NCBI RefSeq assembly: GCF_001310815.1
Contig: NZ_BAZK01000016.1
Coordinates: 1 to 64,000, forward strand
Direction of reading: 5' to 3'
DNA: 64,000 nucleotides
DNA from: Pseudovibrio denitrificans JCM 12308
Lineage (GTDB): Bacteria; Pseudomonadota; Alphaproteobacteria; Rhizobiales; Stappiaceae
Part shown: one piece after another, positions 30,044-38,569 of the stretch
How the letters are laid out: each line of letters starts with the position of its first letter
Numbering within the stretch: position 1 is the first letter of the stretch
Program-made: the position numbers and the translations under genes
Notes under the pieces: model-generated
What the model was told of the DNA's origin: nothing
The model's input: only the letters and a program-made list of their open reading frames with translations
Database searches by the model: none

Positions 30044-30073
30044 GGGAAAGACTGGGGAGGAACAGTCTTTCCC
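30044..30073 (-). promoter_or_regulatory. Conserved leader hairpin upstream of paralogue 2
   Basis: GGGAAAGACT (30044-30053) and AGTCTTTCCC (30064-30073) form a perfect 10-bp stem, 43 nt upstream of the ATG of paralogue 2. Confidence 0.55.
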
Positions 30074-30118
30074 AAGGGGGGGATGGGGGAGCTCTCTAAC
30101 TTGAGGCGGGTTAGAGGC

Positions 30119-30409
30119 TTAGTTGTCTCTGTTTTCAACTACGCAGGTGTAGCCGATGAGGGAGCTGTTGGAGTCTTTGGTTACGACGTAAGCGCGCTGT
30201 GTTTCTTCGTGGGAGGCACAATAAGAAGCATTTGCGACGTAGCGGTCGTAGAGGCCTGGACCGGTTGCGAGCACGATTGCGCCTTTGTCCTGAACGAGTG
30301 CCTTTGCTTCAGAAGTGGTCAGGTCACCTGTGTTAACCAGAGCTGCCTGAGCGATGGAAGCAGCAGAAACGAGGCCGAGTACGGAAAGGGTCAGAGCGAT
30401 CTTTTTCAT
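30119..30409 (-). CDS. Small secreted protein, unknown family (paralogue 3, two-Cys type)
   Basis: A 96-aa protein with the same signal peptide as paralogue 2 and only a few substitutions in the mature part (for example TTSEA for TASEA, YCASHEE for YCATHEE, SNSS for SNHS). It is the first of the tandem trio in transcription order, so the upstream region 30410-30958 should hold the promoter. Two mature cysteines. Function unknown. Confidence 0.8.
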   Translation of the reverse strand: MKKIALTLSVLGLVSAASIAQAALVNTGDLTTSEAKALVQDKGAIVLATGPGLYDRYVANASYCASHEETQRAYVVTKDSNSSLIGYTCVVENRDN

Positions 30410-30958
30410 TTGTTTTACTTTCGAATTTATACAGTTTTGGTCATTGTTCAGAGGGAGAGACTGGGAGGAGCAGTCTTTCCGATGGGATTTTGCCGATCTT
30501 CATTATTATTTCGGCGCGTCTTTTGAATTTAGACTGATGGAAGGCAGTTTCTTGCCCTCTTACATCTTTCTGTCTTTAGTTGTTGTTCTCTTTATCAAGC
30601 TAATTTTTGAGTTTTTACTCTAAATCGTTTGCTTGGTGTGTGTTGTTGTTCGTTGATGATTGTATGTTTACTGGAATTTTTTGAGTAAGATGTGTTCTGA
30701 AACACAAAATTATCTTTTCGCAACTTTGAATTTTGGTCGGTAACGAATTCGTGTCTTCGTGTTCTTGGGGATTACTTGCATGTCTGTGATCAAGCTCACA
30801 CTTTTGCTTGTGGGTGGTGCAAAAAAGTTGTCGCAACCACATGTTGGTGGCGTGCGGGGTGTGTCTGGCAAGTTTGGGGATGTGGATTATGGATTCGACA
30901 GCATTAGAAGAGGGGCGGGAAAGCCGCCTCTTTTCCATGTGCGGATGTTTTGCCGTTC
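30410..30958. other. Intergenic region upstream of the tandem trio, no gene seen
   Basis: About 550 bp, A/T-rich in the middle. Apart from the leader hairpin at 30454-30480 I see no supported gene or repeat. Short open frames on both strands lack signal peptides, family motifs or ribosome-binding sites. It should contain the promoter for the minus-strand trio. Confidence 0.5.
30454..30480 (-). promoter_or_regulatory. Conserved leader hairpin upstream of paralogue 3
   Basis: GGAGAGACTG (30454-30463) and CAGTCTTTCC (30471-30480) pair with one mismatch, 45 nt upstream of the ATG. No gene lies close upstream on this strand, so this copy cannot be the terminator of a preceding paralogue; it argues that the hairpin is a 5' leader element. 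Confidence 0.5.
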
Positions 30959-31279
30959 TTAATCGAAGATGTCGGAGCCGAAGGGGCCTTCACCGCTGTT
31001 GTAGCCGGGTTCACATGAATAGCCGATGAAGCAGCGTTTCTGATCCTTGGTGGGAACCCATCGGCTCATTAAGCGCTCATAGGGTTGGCAGAATTGTAAG
31101 CCTGCTACAAACCGATCGTAAGTTCGGGCACCAGTGCTTAATACGATGCCGCCAGCTCGCTGAACAACTGAGCGGGCTTCCAGGCAGGACATTTGGCGCG
31201 TGTCTGGGCGGGCAAATGCAGTGGTGGAAGCTATAAGGGCCAGAGTGCTCGTTAATACGAGTAGGGTCGATGTTCTCAT
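30959..31279 (-). CDS. Small secreted protein, unknown family (paralogue 4, four-Cys type)
   Basis: A 106-aa protein with a Sec signal peptide ending TTAFA. The mature part matches the trio at core positions: SCLEARSVVQRAGGIVLSTGARTYDRFV, FCQPYE, VPTKDQ and CFIGYSC. It has four cysteines, two more than paralogues 1-3. A Gly/Asp-rich tail ends the protein. It lies 14 bp after paralogue 5, with AGGAGGAAG before the start, so the two form an operon. Function unknown. Confidence 0.78.
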   Translation of the reverse strand: MRTSTLLVLTSTLALIASTTAFARPDTRQMSCLEARSVVQRAGGIVLSTGARTYDRFVAGLQFCQPYERLMSRWVPTKDQKRCFIGYSCEPGYNSGEGPFGSDIFD

Positions 31280-31293
31280 AGCTTCCTCCTTCT

Positions 31294-31596
31294 TTACTGG
31301 TTCTGCCGTGTGCGTGGTGAACAGCGATAACCGATCTGGCAGGCGTTGCTATCTTTGGTCGGAGCCCACTCCCGGCGCAGGACTTCATTATGTAGGCAGT
31401 ATCTGATGTCACTGACAAAACGCTCATAGGTGCGTGGCCCTGTGGTCAGGACAACGCCACCTCGGCTGTTGACCAGCTGTTTAGCTTGTTCACATGTCAG
31501 GTTGCGGGCATCCGGTCTGGCCTGTGCGTTGGCTGAGCCTACCCACATCAGGGTTATGAGGCTACCGGCAATAATAGTGGCGGAGGCATTTCGCAT
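31294..31596 (-). CDS. Small secreted protein, unknown family (paralogue 5, four-Cys type)
   Basis: A 100-aa protein with signal peptide ending SANA. Core motifs are LTCEQAKQLVNSRGGVVLTTGPRTYERFV, YCLHNE, APTKDSN and CQIGYRC, aligning with paralogue 4 and, more distantly, paralogues 1-3. Four mature cysteines at equivalent positions. First gene of a two-gene unit. Family unrecognised. Confidence 0.78.
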   Translation of the reverse strand: MRNASATIIAGSLITLMWVGSANAQARPDARNLTCEQAKQLVNSRGGVVLTTGPRTYERFVSDIRYCLHNEVLRREWAPTKDSNACQIGYRCSPRTRQNQ

Positions 31597-31734
31597 GGGG
31601 TCTTTTGCCTTACAAAGCAGATAAAGAGAGGCTGATAATCAAGCCGCGTTCCATCCGTTTTGCAGGCAAAAGCCCAAAACTGCGAGTATCAAGGTGAGCC
31701 GTGGTTAGCCGGCTCTAAAGAAGAAATGACTGAT

Positions 31735-32115
31735 TTAACCGTTTGCGGCAGGGCGGGCGCGGGTAACTTCTACACCAAAGCCACCGGTATGAACGGGCAC
31801 CGGAGCAGATGGCTTGTTCACTTTGACAGTGATTTTGGAGATTCGCACATCCATAGCGAACACTGCTTCGCAAATGGCTCCTGCAAGGCGTTCCAGCAGG
31901 TTAAAGCGGGAGTTGGTCACAACATCCTCTACTGTTTTGGCCAGTGTGCCGTAGCAGATGGTGTCTTCATAATCGTCTGAAACGGTTGCGTTTTCAAAGT
32001 CTGCCCAACAGGTGAGGTCGATGATAAAGCGTTGACCCAACTTGGCTTCTTCATCATGCAGGCCGTGGAATGCAAAGAATGACAGGCCTTCCAGAAATAT
32101 CTTGTTTTCATTCAT
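31735..32115 (-). CDS. folB: Dihydroneopterin aldolase
   Basis: FolB (126 aa) cleaves 7,8-dihydroneopterin to 6-hydroxymethyl-dihydropterin and glycolaldehyde in folate synthesis. Typical motifs are LSFFAFHGLHDEEAKLGQRF (active-site region with the conserved Glu), DTICYGTLAKTVEDVV (catalytic Tyr) and LLERLAGAICE, and the C-terminal VKVNKPSAPVP (active-site Lys). It is the most upstream gene of the minus-strand block between pccB and pccA, diverging from pccA. Confidence 0.93.
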   Translation of the reverse strand: MNENKIFLEGLSFFAFHGLHDEEAKLGQRFIIDLTCWADFENATVSDDYEDTICYGTLAKTVEDVVTNSRFNLLERLAGAICEAVFAMDVRISKITVKVNKPSAPVPVHTGGFGVEVTRARPAANG

Positions 32116-32356
32116 TGTTTGGCTCCTGAGGGGATCTTTACTGTTGGGAATCTGTGTTGCCAGAGCTGTCGCAGAAATACAACGCCTTTCCTTGGAAAAT
32201 GCGCTGCATATAGATGAAAGAGCAGTTCAATTTGCGATTTGATAGCATCTATTGCCCTACGAAAGTGCGATGGTTCTTCGCCCTATTGTGAGGTTGCGGA
32301 AGTGCGTAGAGATGCCTACAACCCTGCACTGTAAATAAAGAAGGTGTGTATGTGGG

Positions 32357-34372
32357 ATGGGCATGTTTTCAAAGATTCTGATCGCAAACCGTGGGGAAAT
32401 CGCTTGCCGTGTTATCAAAACGGCGAGATCGATGGGGATCAAAACGGTTGCTGTTTACTCTGATGCGGACCGGGATGCGCTTCATGTGGAGATGGCTGAT
32501 GAGGCTGTTCACATTGGTGAGCCGGCTGCAGCCAAATCATACCTCGTAATCGACAAAATTATTGATGCATGCAAACAGACCGGCGCTGAAGCTGTTCATC
32601 CGGGCTATGGCTTCCTTTCCGAGCGCGCAGAGTTTTGCGAGCGCTTGAAGCAGGAAGGTATTGTCTTTATCGGACCAAACCCGAAAGCAATTGAGGTGAT
32701 GGGAGACAAAATCACCTCTAAGCGCTTTGCCGCTGATGCTAATGTTTCTACCGTGCCAGGCTACATGGGCCTGATTGAAACCCCGGAAGATGCCAAGCGC
32801 ATTGCCTCTGAAATCGGATATCCGGTGATGATCAAGCCTCCGCCGGTGGTGGTGGTAAAGGCATGCGTATCGCCTGGAACGATGAAGAAGCCATGGATGG
32901 CTTTGATCGCGCCAAGTCAGAAGCTGTCAGCTCCTTCGGTGATGATCGTATCTTTATTGAAAAGTTCATCGAAAACCCGCGCCACATTGAAATTCAGGTG
33001 ATGGGCGACAAGCATGGCAATGCGATCTATCTGGGCGAGCGTGAATGTTCTATTCAGCGCCGTAACCAGAAAGTCATCGAAGAAGCGCCGTCTCCGTTGC
33101 TGGATGAGGAAACTCGTCGCAAGATGGGTGAGCAGGCCGTTGCTCTGGCCAAGGCTGTAGACTACGACAGTGCTGGTACTGTTGAGTTTGTGGCAGGGCA
33201 GGACAAGAGCTTCTATTTCCTTGAAATGAACACCCGCCTGCAGGTTGAGCATCCGGTGACAGAACTGATCACCGGCGTAGATCTTGTTGAGCAGATGATC
33301 CGTGTTGCTGCTGGGGAAGAGCTCTCCATCAAACAAGATGAGGTGAAGCTGAACGGTTGGTCAGTTGAAAGCCGCATTTATGCGGAAGATCCTTACCGTA
33401 ACTTCCTGCCGTCTATTGGTCGTCTGACACGTTATCGTCCACCTGTTGAAGGTGAGCATGACGGTTATGTGGTTCGTAATGACACTGGTGTTGTTGAAGG
33501 CTCCGAGATCTCCATGTTCTACGATCCTATGATCGCGAAACTGGTGACTTATGCGCCGACCCGTGCAGAAGCCATTGAGGGAATGAGCACTGCGCTTGAT
33601 GAGTTCCAGGTGGACGGCATTCAGCACAACGTACCGTTCCTTGCATCCTTGATGAAGCACCCACGCTGGCGTTCTGGCCAACTGGCTACGAGCTTTATTG
33701 CTGATGAATATCCGGATGGTTTTGAGCCAGCAACACCAGATGCGGAAGCCCGCAGTGTGTTGGCGTCTGTAGCGCTTTCCATGCATCTGATTGAGCGTGA
33801 GCGTCTGGATCATCTGCCGGGCCGTCTGCGTCCGCATCATGCGGTGTGCGCCGTGAGTGGGGTGTGCTGATCAATGGTGAAAAGCTGGACGCTGAGCTGA
33901 TTGAAGGCATGGCTGTTACGCCGCTTGATATCGATGTTTGTGTCGAAGGCAGTCCACGTGCCCGTATCGCTTCTTCCTGGGTTCCTGGTGACATGCTCTG
34001 GAAAGGGCAGGTTGGTGAGCGCAATGTGAGTGTTCAGGTGCGTCCGGTTGAAAACGGCTACCAGCTGGACTGGCAGGGCTATTCAGTTGTTGCCAAGGTG
34101 ATGACACCTCGTAATGCTGAACTTGCTTCTCTAATGCCTGAGAAGGTTGCTCCGGATACATCCAACCTGCTGCTCTGCCCAATGCCGGGTCTTGTTGTCT
34201 CGCTTCATGTAGAAGAGGGGCAGGAAGTGAAAGCTGGTGAGCAGCTGGCGATTGTTGAAGCCATGAAAATGGAAAATGTGCTTCGGGCAGAACGCGATTG
34301 TGTGGTAAGCGCTATCAAGCTGCACCGGGCGACAGTCTGGCGGTTGATGCCGTTATCATGGAATTTGAATAA
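32357..34372 (+). pseudogene. pccA: Propionyl-CoA carboxylase alpha subunit (biotin carboxylase + BCCP), broken by three -1 frameshifts as written
   Basis: This biotin-dependent subunit carboxylates biotin using ATP and bicarbonate. The N-terminal biotin carboxylase starts [16 protein letters not shown] and contains HPGYGFLSE, then the central ATP-grasp; MNTRLQVEHPVTE is intact. The C-terminal BCCP domain has the biotinylation motif EAMKMENVL. Three breaks are evident: about 32836 (one G restores [15 protein letters not shown]), about 33845 (restores HHAV-RREWGVLINGE), and about 34319 (one G restores IKAAPGDSLAVDAVIMEFE then TAA). The restored length is about 672 aa, as in the family. Three independent same-type lesions in one gene next to an intact pccB favour base-loss errors. 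Confidence 0.88.
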
Positions 34373-34413
34373 GGAGTTGGCGCGAAGCCAATTCCTATAT
34401 TGAGGATTTGGCT

Positions 34414-35070
34414 TTGCGCACTCTGCTTTTTGATCTGGATGGAACGCTGACAGACCCTTTTGTCGGCATTGTAACGAGCGTTCAGTATGCGCTTGAAAAG
34501 CTTGGCCGCGATGTTCCTCCAGCTAAAGACCTCGCCTTTATTATCGGCCCTCCTCTTACAGAAACGTTCCGCCAGCTTCTGAATACAGAAGATGAAGAGC
34601 TGATCCTTGAGTGCATTCGCTTGTATCGGGAGCGTTTTACGACTGTCGGTCTTTACGAAAACGAGCGCTATGAGGGGATTATTGAACTCCTTCAGGCTGC
34701 CAAAGACCGTGGAGATCGCCTGTTCGTTTGCACTTCCAAGCCTTGGGTTTACGCTGAAAAGATCATTGCTCATTTTGAGATGGATGGTCTGTTTGAAAAG
34801 ACCTATGGCTGCGAGCTGGATATGACCCGCGGCAACAAAGTGGATTTGCTTGCTTACTTGCTGGAACAGGAAAGTCTGGATGCATCTCATTGCATTATGA
34901 TTGGTGATCGCAAGCATGATATTATTGCTGCGAAGGAAAATGGTGTGGAGTCTATCGGTGTGCTCTGGGGCTATGGTTCTGAAGAAGAGATGGCTGATTG
35001 CGGTGCTGACACTGTTGTGTCCTCTCGTGAAGAGTTGGCTGCTCACCTTGCCGACACCCTTGTTGCCTGA
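34414..35070 (+). CDS. HAD-superfamily phosphatase (Gph-like)
   Basis: A soluble HAD hydrolase of about 218 aa: motif I FDLDGTLTD, motif II CTSKPW, motif III K in the EKTYGCELDMTRGNK region, and motif IV IGDRKHD. The helical cap follows motif I. TTG at 34414 is preferred to TTG at 34408 because GAGGA at 34402-34406 is then 7 nt upstream. It lies 41 bp after pccA and 24 bp before the next gene, probably in one unit. Substrate unknown; the second HAD phosphatase at 24 kb is only distantly similar. Confidence 0.85.
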   Translation: MRTLLFDLDGTLTDPFVGIVTSVQYALEKLGRDVPPAKDLAFIIGPPLTETFRQLLNTEDEELILECIRLYRERFTTVGLYENERYEGIIELLQAAKDRGDRLFVCTSKPWVYAEKIIAHFEMDGLFEKTYGCELDMTRGNKVDLLAYLLEQESLDASHCIMIGDRKHDIIAAKENGVESIGVLWGYGSEEEMADCGADTVVSSREELAAHLADTLVA

Positions 35071-35094
35071 TCTTTTTTGTTATGAGTTGAACTG

Positions 35095-35517
35095 ATGCCG
35101 ATTTACTTTGCTTATGGCCGTCTGATGAACCCGAAGATCATGGCAAGCCGCTGCCCGCAGGCCAAACCGCTGGGGCCAGCTTCCATGGATGGCTATCGCT
35201 TTATCATCACTACTGAAGGTGTCCCTTCCATGGTGAAGGCTCCAGGCAAGCGCGTGCATGGTGTCTTGTGGGATTGCCGTATCGGTGATGTGACCGTTGT
35301 TGATGGAGCTGAGGCGCTTTTCCGCAAAGGGCTCGACAAAGTCTTCCTTCCCGTGCGCAGTGGCGGGCAGAACAAGTCAGCGATCATCTACCTGAGCCGG
35401 ACTGCCAACACTGGGAAGCCGCACGCCAAAGCGTGGGAAGGTGTGATGGAAGCAGCAGAGCACTGGGATTTCCCAGAGACTTATCGTGATGAACTGCGAA
35501 AGTGGGATCTGCGCTAG
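35095..35517 (+). CDS. Gamma-glutamylcyclotransferase-like (AIG2-type) protein
   Basis: A 140-aa single-domain protein of the GGCT-like fold. The N-terminus IYFAYGRLMNPKIMASRCP has the typical Tyr-Gly-xx-Met/Asn-xxxM region, GYRFIITTEGVPSM follows, and GVLWDC is the central strand. The acidic catalytic residue may lie in the DGAEALFRKG region. These proteins cleave gamma-glutamyl or related cyclic amides; the substrate cannot be set here. It follows the HAD gene closely. Confidence 0.75.
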   Translation: MPIYFAYGRLMNPKIMASRCPQAKPLGPASMDGYRFIITTEGVPSMVKAPGKRVHGVLWDCRIGDVTVVDGAEALFRKGLDKVFLPVRSGGQNKSAIIYLSRTANTGKPHAKAWEGVMEAAEHWDFPETYRDELRKWDLR

Positions 35518-35650
35518 AGTTTGCAAACTGTAAAAGGGGCATTTGTGGGTGACAGATCGTTCACAAATGTGTTTTCAGTTAGACTGAAAGACAACTCGCA
35601 ATTTCCTGAGAATCTGTTAGAAAACAAGTCTCCCAAAGTTGGGAGATAAT

Positions 35651-35792
35651 TCTCAGGGCGGGGTGAAATTCCCTACCGGTGGTGATTGTCCTTAGGGGCA
35701 TAAGTCCGCGAGCGCCTTCTTTGTATTGGGAAGGGTCAGCAGGTCCGGTGAGATTCCGGGACCGACGGTTATAGTCCGGATGGAAGAGAATG
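35651..35792 (+). ncRNA. FMN riboswitch (RFN element)
   Basis: The conserved RFN blocks appear in order: AGGGCGGGGTGAAATTCCC, ACCGGTGGT, AGTCCGCGAGC, GGTCAGCAGGTCCGGTGAGA, TTCCGGGACCGACGGT and ATAGTCCGGATG. FMN binding to such elements represses riboflavin synthesis or uptake genes. It lies 136 bp upstream of an EamA-family transporter, which makes that gene a riboflavin importer. Confidence 0.95.
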
Positions 35793-35928
35793 TAGGTGAG
35801 GGGTGTTCTGATGAACGCTGTTTGCTTGCGCGTCCTGATTCAATGAAACTTGGCGGTTTGCCGTCCTTTGGATCAGAAAGATTTCTTATGTTTAATCTGT
35901 TTTTGAATAGTGATTACGAGGTGCGTGT

Positions 35929-36828
35929 ATGAGTACATCACGCAGTTCAACACGTGCGTCTGCTGCTGTTGTGGGCGCAAGCTGGATGGTGTTTGCTGGT
36001 GCCGCGTTTGCGGTGACCAACTCTGCCATGCAGTATCTAACCATGGTGCAGGGGCTGAGCTCCACCAGTGCAACCTTCTGGCAGTATCTGATTTCGCTTG
36101 TTGCTATGGTGCCGGTGATCTGGCGTATTGGTGTCGATGGCTTGCACACCGAGCAACTGGCTCTTCACCTCTTCCGCGTTTTTCTGGCTGCGCTGGGCGT
36201 GCAGTTCTGGGTTGCTGGTTTGGCAAATGGTGTGCCGATCTGGCAGGGCATCGCACTTTTGATGACGTCCCCGTTCTTCGTGACGATTGGTGCCGCTGTT
36301 TTCTTGCGTGAAAAAGCGAGCGGGCAGCGCTGGGTTGCGACGGCTGTTGGCTTTGTGGGCGGCATGATCATTCTCAGCCCGTGGGATGAAGCGTTCCAGC
36401 TGGTTACATTCCTGCCAATTATCGCCGCGCTGCTATGGGGTTCTTCCATCCTCTGCATGAAAAAGCTGGAAGAAAGTGAAAGTCCTCAGTCGGTTACGCT
36501 CTATCTGCTTCTGCTGCTGACGCCAGTTAATCTGGTTCTGGCGCTGCTGGCTCCAGGTGGTCTCTCAATACCTGAAGGCATGAACATGTGGTGGTTGATC
36601 ATTCTGGCAGGGCTGCTGGGTGCGATTGCACAGGGCTCGCTGGCGATGGCCTATGAGAAGGTGGACGCGGCTTACCTCCAGCCGTTTGATCATCTGAAAT
36701 TGCCGCTCAATGTTCTTTGTGGCTTCATCGTCTTCAGCTGGGTGCCTCCGGGCAACTTGTGGCTGGGAGCAGCGCTGATCATCGGCGCGTCGCTGTACAT
36801 TGTGCATGTGGAGCGCGAGCGAAACTAA
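35929..36828 (+). CDS. ribN: Riboflavin transporter RibN (EamA/DMT family)
   Basis: An inner-membrane protein of 299 aa with about ten hydrophobic helices in two EamA repeats (helix pairs roughly 17-140 and 165-290). Members of this family placed behind FMN riboswitches are riboflavin importers (RibN, described in Rhizobium and Vibrio). The upstream FMN riboswitch is the main evidence for the substrate; the fold alone would only say drug/metabolite transporter. ATG at 35929 follows GAGG. A terminator follows. Confidence 0.85.
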   Translation: MSTSRSSTRASAAVVGASWMVFAGAAFAVTNSAMQYLTMVQGLSSTSATFWQYLISLVAMVPVIWRIGVDGLHTEQLALHLFRVFLAALGVQFWVAGLANGVPIWQGIALLMTSPFFVTIGAAVFLREKASGQRWVATAVGFVGGMIILSPWDEAFQLVTFLPIIAALLWGSSILCMKKLEESESPQSVTLYLLLLLTPVNLVLALLAPGGLSIPEGMNMWWLIILAGLLGAIAQGSLAMAYEKVDAAYLQPFDHLKLPLNVLCGFIVFSWVPPGNLWLGAALIIGASLYIVHVERERN

Positions 36829-36832
36829 TCAG

Positions 36833-36859
36833 AAAGCCCGGCCAAGTTGCCGGGCTTTT
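36833..36859. terminator. Bidirectional intrinsic terminator after ribN
   Basis: AAAGCCCGGC, loop, GCCGGGCTTTT is symmetrical and can serve both ribN and the convergent gene at 36874-38139. Confidence 0.9.
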
Positions 36860-36873
36860 CTTTTGTTTATGAG

Positions 36874-38139
36874 CTAGTTGAACCAGACAGCGAACGCACC
36901 GAAGTTTCTGCTTAAAGGGCGGCTTAAGGTGCGCATGAAGTCACCATCCCAGACTTCACCTTGCTCGATGTAATTCACGGCGTTTGGTCCGGTGATGAAG
37001 AGAACAAGGTCGAAGCTCTCTGCTGTGTCAAAGAACGACTTCATATTGATCCCGCCGTCAAACACCATGTGAGGGATCAACACTTCACCATTCAGCACTT
37101 TTTCTGAGGTTTTCACTGCTTCCAGCCAGCTGTCGATGGTTTGCTGTGTGACTGGGAGAGCCTGAAACGGGCTGGTCTGGTTAGGGTTGGGGAGCCATTC
37201 GTGGTCGTTGTCGGTTTCCTTCTGAATGAGCTCCCAGGTTTCATAGTTCAGTTGCATAACCTGCAGAAGGTTCTGACGGGTCGCTTTGAGGCGATCGGGG
37301 TTCTCTACAGTCCAGTTGATGGAGTGCAGGAAGGTGATTGGAGTGGCGAGTGCGCCCAAATCGCGTGGACCGCCTGCTTTTCCTTTTTCCTGCAGCTGTT
37401 TGCCATAGGTGGTGGCGTCTGGGCCAAAGACGCTATGGAACGTCATGTCATAGGTGCTCTCATAATCGAATGCGAGCAGGAAATTGCCTACTGACATGAG
37501 GAGGTTAGAGTAGCCTTGCAGCCACTTTGCGTCTGCCCGATCAAAGGTGATAGGAAACCTTGTTGTATCATCCTCAAGTGTGAATGGGCTGCCTCTGGAA
37601 AGGCTTGAGAGGATTTCTGCGAGGTTTTCGTAGGGTTCAACGGTGCCGCTGTTGTCAGCATCTAGATTGATCTTCAGAAGGTCAACTTGCAGTTTGACTG
37701 GTTGATCAGAGATGCCTGCCAGAGTGTCGTTGGCTTCTTTCAGCTGAGCGACGAACCGTTCCAGCATCTCCCGCGTTTTTTGATAGGTAACCGGCTCTGG
37801 GGTTGGATTAGGAGCGACTGGAACGCGGAAAATCGGGAGGAATGCGCGTAGGCTTCTGTTCGGGGAGGTATTTCCTGCACCGTATTTGTAAAGATCCTGC
37901 TGCAGGCCTTGAAGGGCGTTCAGAAATTGCAGGGCGCCTAAAGCGAGTTTGGCCTGATTGTTTTCAGGGTTCTGTGCAGTGTTTTTGCTGAATGTGGCAA
38001 TGCCGGTCTGGTAGTCCGCTGTCTCGATGATCGCATTGAAATCGCTGGTATAATCAGTCTGTGAGAGGGCTTGCGTCGGTAGAAGTACTGTGGCTGCGGA
38101 TAAAGAAAGTGCAGTCAGGCGGGATTTGAGAAAATTCAA
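36874..38139 (-). CDS. Secreted protein with one EF-hand loop, unknown function
   Basis: A 421-aa protein with a Sec signal peptide (cleavage probably after TQALS). I do not recognise a named family. The mature part is mostly helical, with a TPR-like start (about residues 35-75). At about residues 164-176 the segment LDADNSGTVEPYE fits the 12-residue EF-hand loop exactly (D1, D3, S5, G6, E9, E12), so one calcium site is likely. It is monocistronic. A role as a periplasmic calcium-binding protein is inference. Confidence 0.7.
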   Translation of the reverse strand: MNFLKSRLTALSLSAATVLLPTQALSQTDYTSDFNAIIETADYQTGIATFSKNTAQNPENNQAKLALGALQFLNALQGLQQDLYKYGAGNTSPNRSLRAFLPIFRVPVAPNPTPEPVTYQKTREMLERFVAQLKEANDTLAGISDQPVKLQVDLLKINLDADNSGTVEPYENLAEILSSLSRGSPFTLEDDTTRFPITFDRADAKWLQGYSNLLMSVGNFLLAFDYESTYDMTFHSVFGPDATTYGKQLQEKGKAGGPRDLGALATPITFLHSINWTVENPDRLKATRQNLLQVMQLNYETWELIQKETDNDHEWLPNPNQTSPFQALPVTQQTIDSWLEAVKTSEKVLNGEVLIPHMVFDGGINMKSFFDTAESFDLVLFITGPNAVNYIEQGEVWDGDFMRTLSRPLSRNFGAFAVWFN

Positions 38140-38299
38140 AAAATCTCTCCTAAAGGTCTACCTATTAGATATGGGAATTGATGTTTTTTTTATGGCTTGC
38201 AATCTAAGGCTGTGGTGAGACTGAGCAGTGTTGCCGGTTTTATCGTCTGAAACGAAAAAGCTTTGTTTGTGAAGGCTTTAAGCGCACCGGGAGATAGCA

Positions 38300-38569
38300 A
38301 TGAAGACCACACACTTTTCCATCACGGGATTGGTGCAGGGTGTTGGCTATCGGGCCTGGCTTTATAAAAAGGCCGGGATGCTGGGTGTTTCGGGCTGGTG
38401 CAAGAACAATGAAGACGGATCAGTGGAGGCAGTTGTTACCGGTGATCCGGAAAAGGTAGATGCCTTGCTGATGGCTGTTCAGCAAGGCCCTGTTGGTGCA
38501 GAAGTTGAAGCGGTCACACTTTTGGGCGAAGCCCCGGAAGAGAAGGGCTCGTTCCGCATCGAGTACTAG
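38300..38569 (+). CDS. acyP: Acylphosphatase
   Basis: Acylphosphatase (89 aa) hydrolyses carboxyl-phosphate bonds. The active-site loop GLVQGVGYRAW (catalytic arginine about residue 18) and GWCKNNEDGSVEAVVTG with the conserved catalytic asparagine are present. Full-length small alpha/beta protein. Its TAG stop abuts the stop of the convergent lipB with no gap. ATG at 38300 follows GGGAG. Confidence 0.93.
   Translation: MKTTHFSITGLVQGVGYRAWLYKKAGMLGVSGWCKNNEDGSVEAVVTGDPEKVDALLMAVQQGPVGAEVEAVTLLGEAPEEKGSFRIEY

Noticed and set aside
30354..30623. 89-codon plus-strand open frame over the paralogue 3 leader
   Set aside because: It is antisense to the signal peptide of paralogue 3 and carries no motif.
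35726..35932. 68-codon open frame across the FMN riboswitch
   Set aside because: The same bases form the conserved RFN structure.
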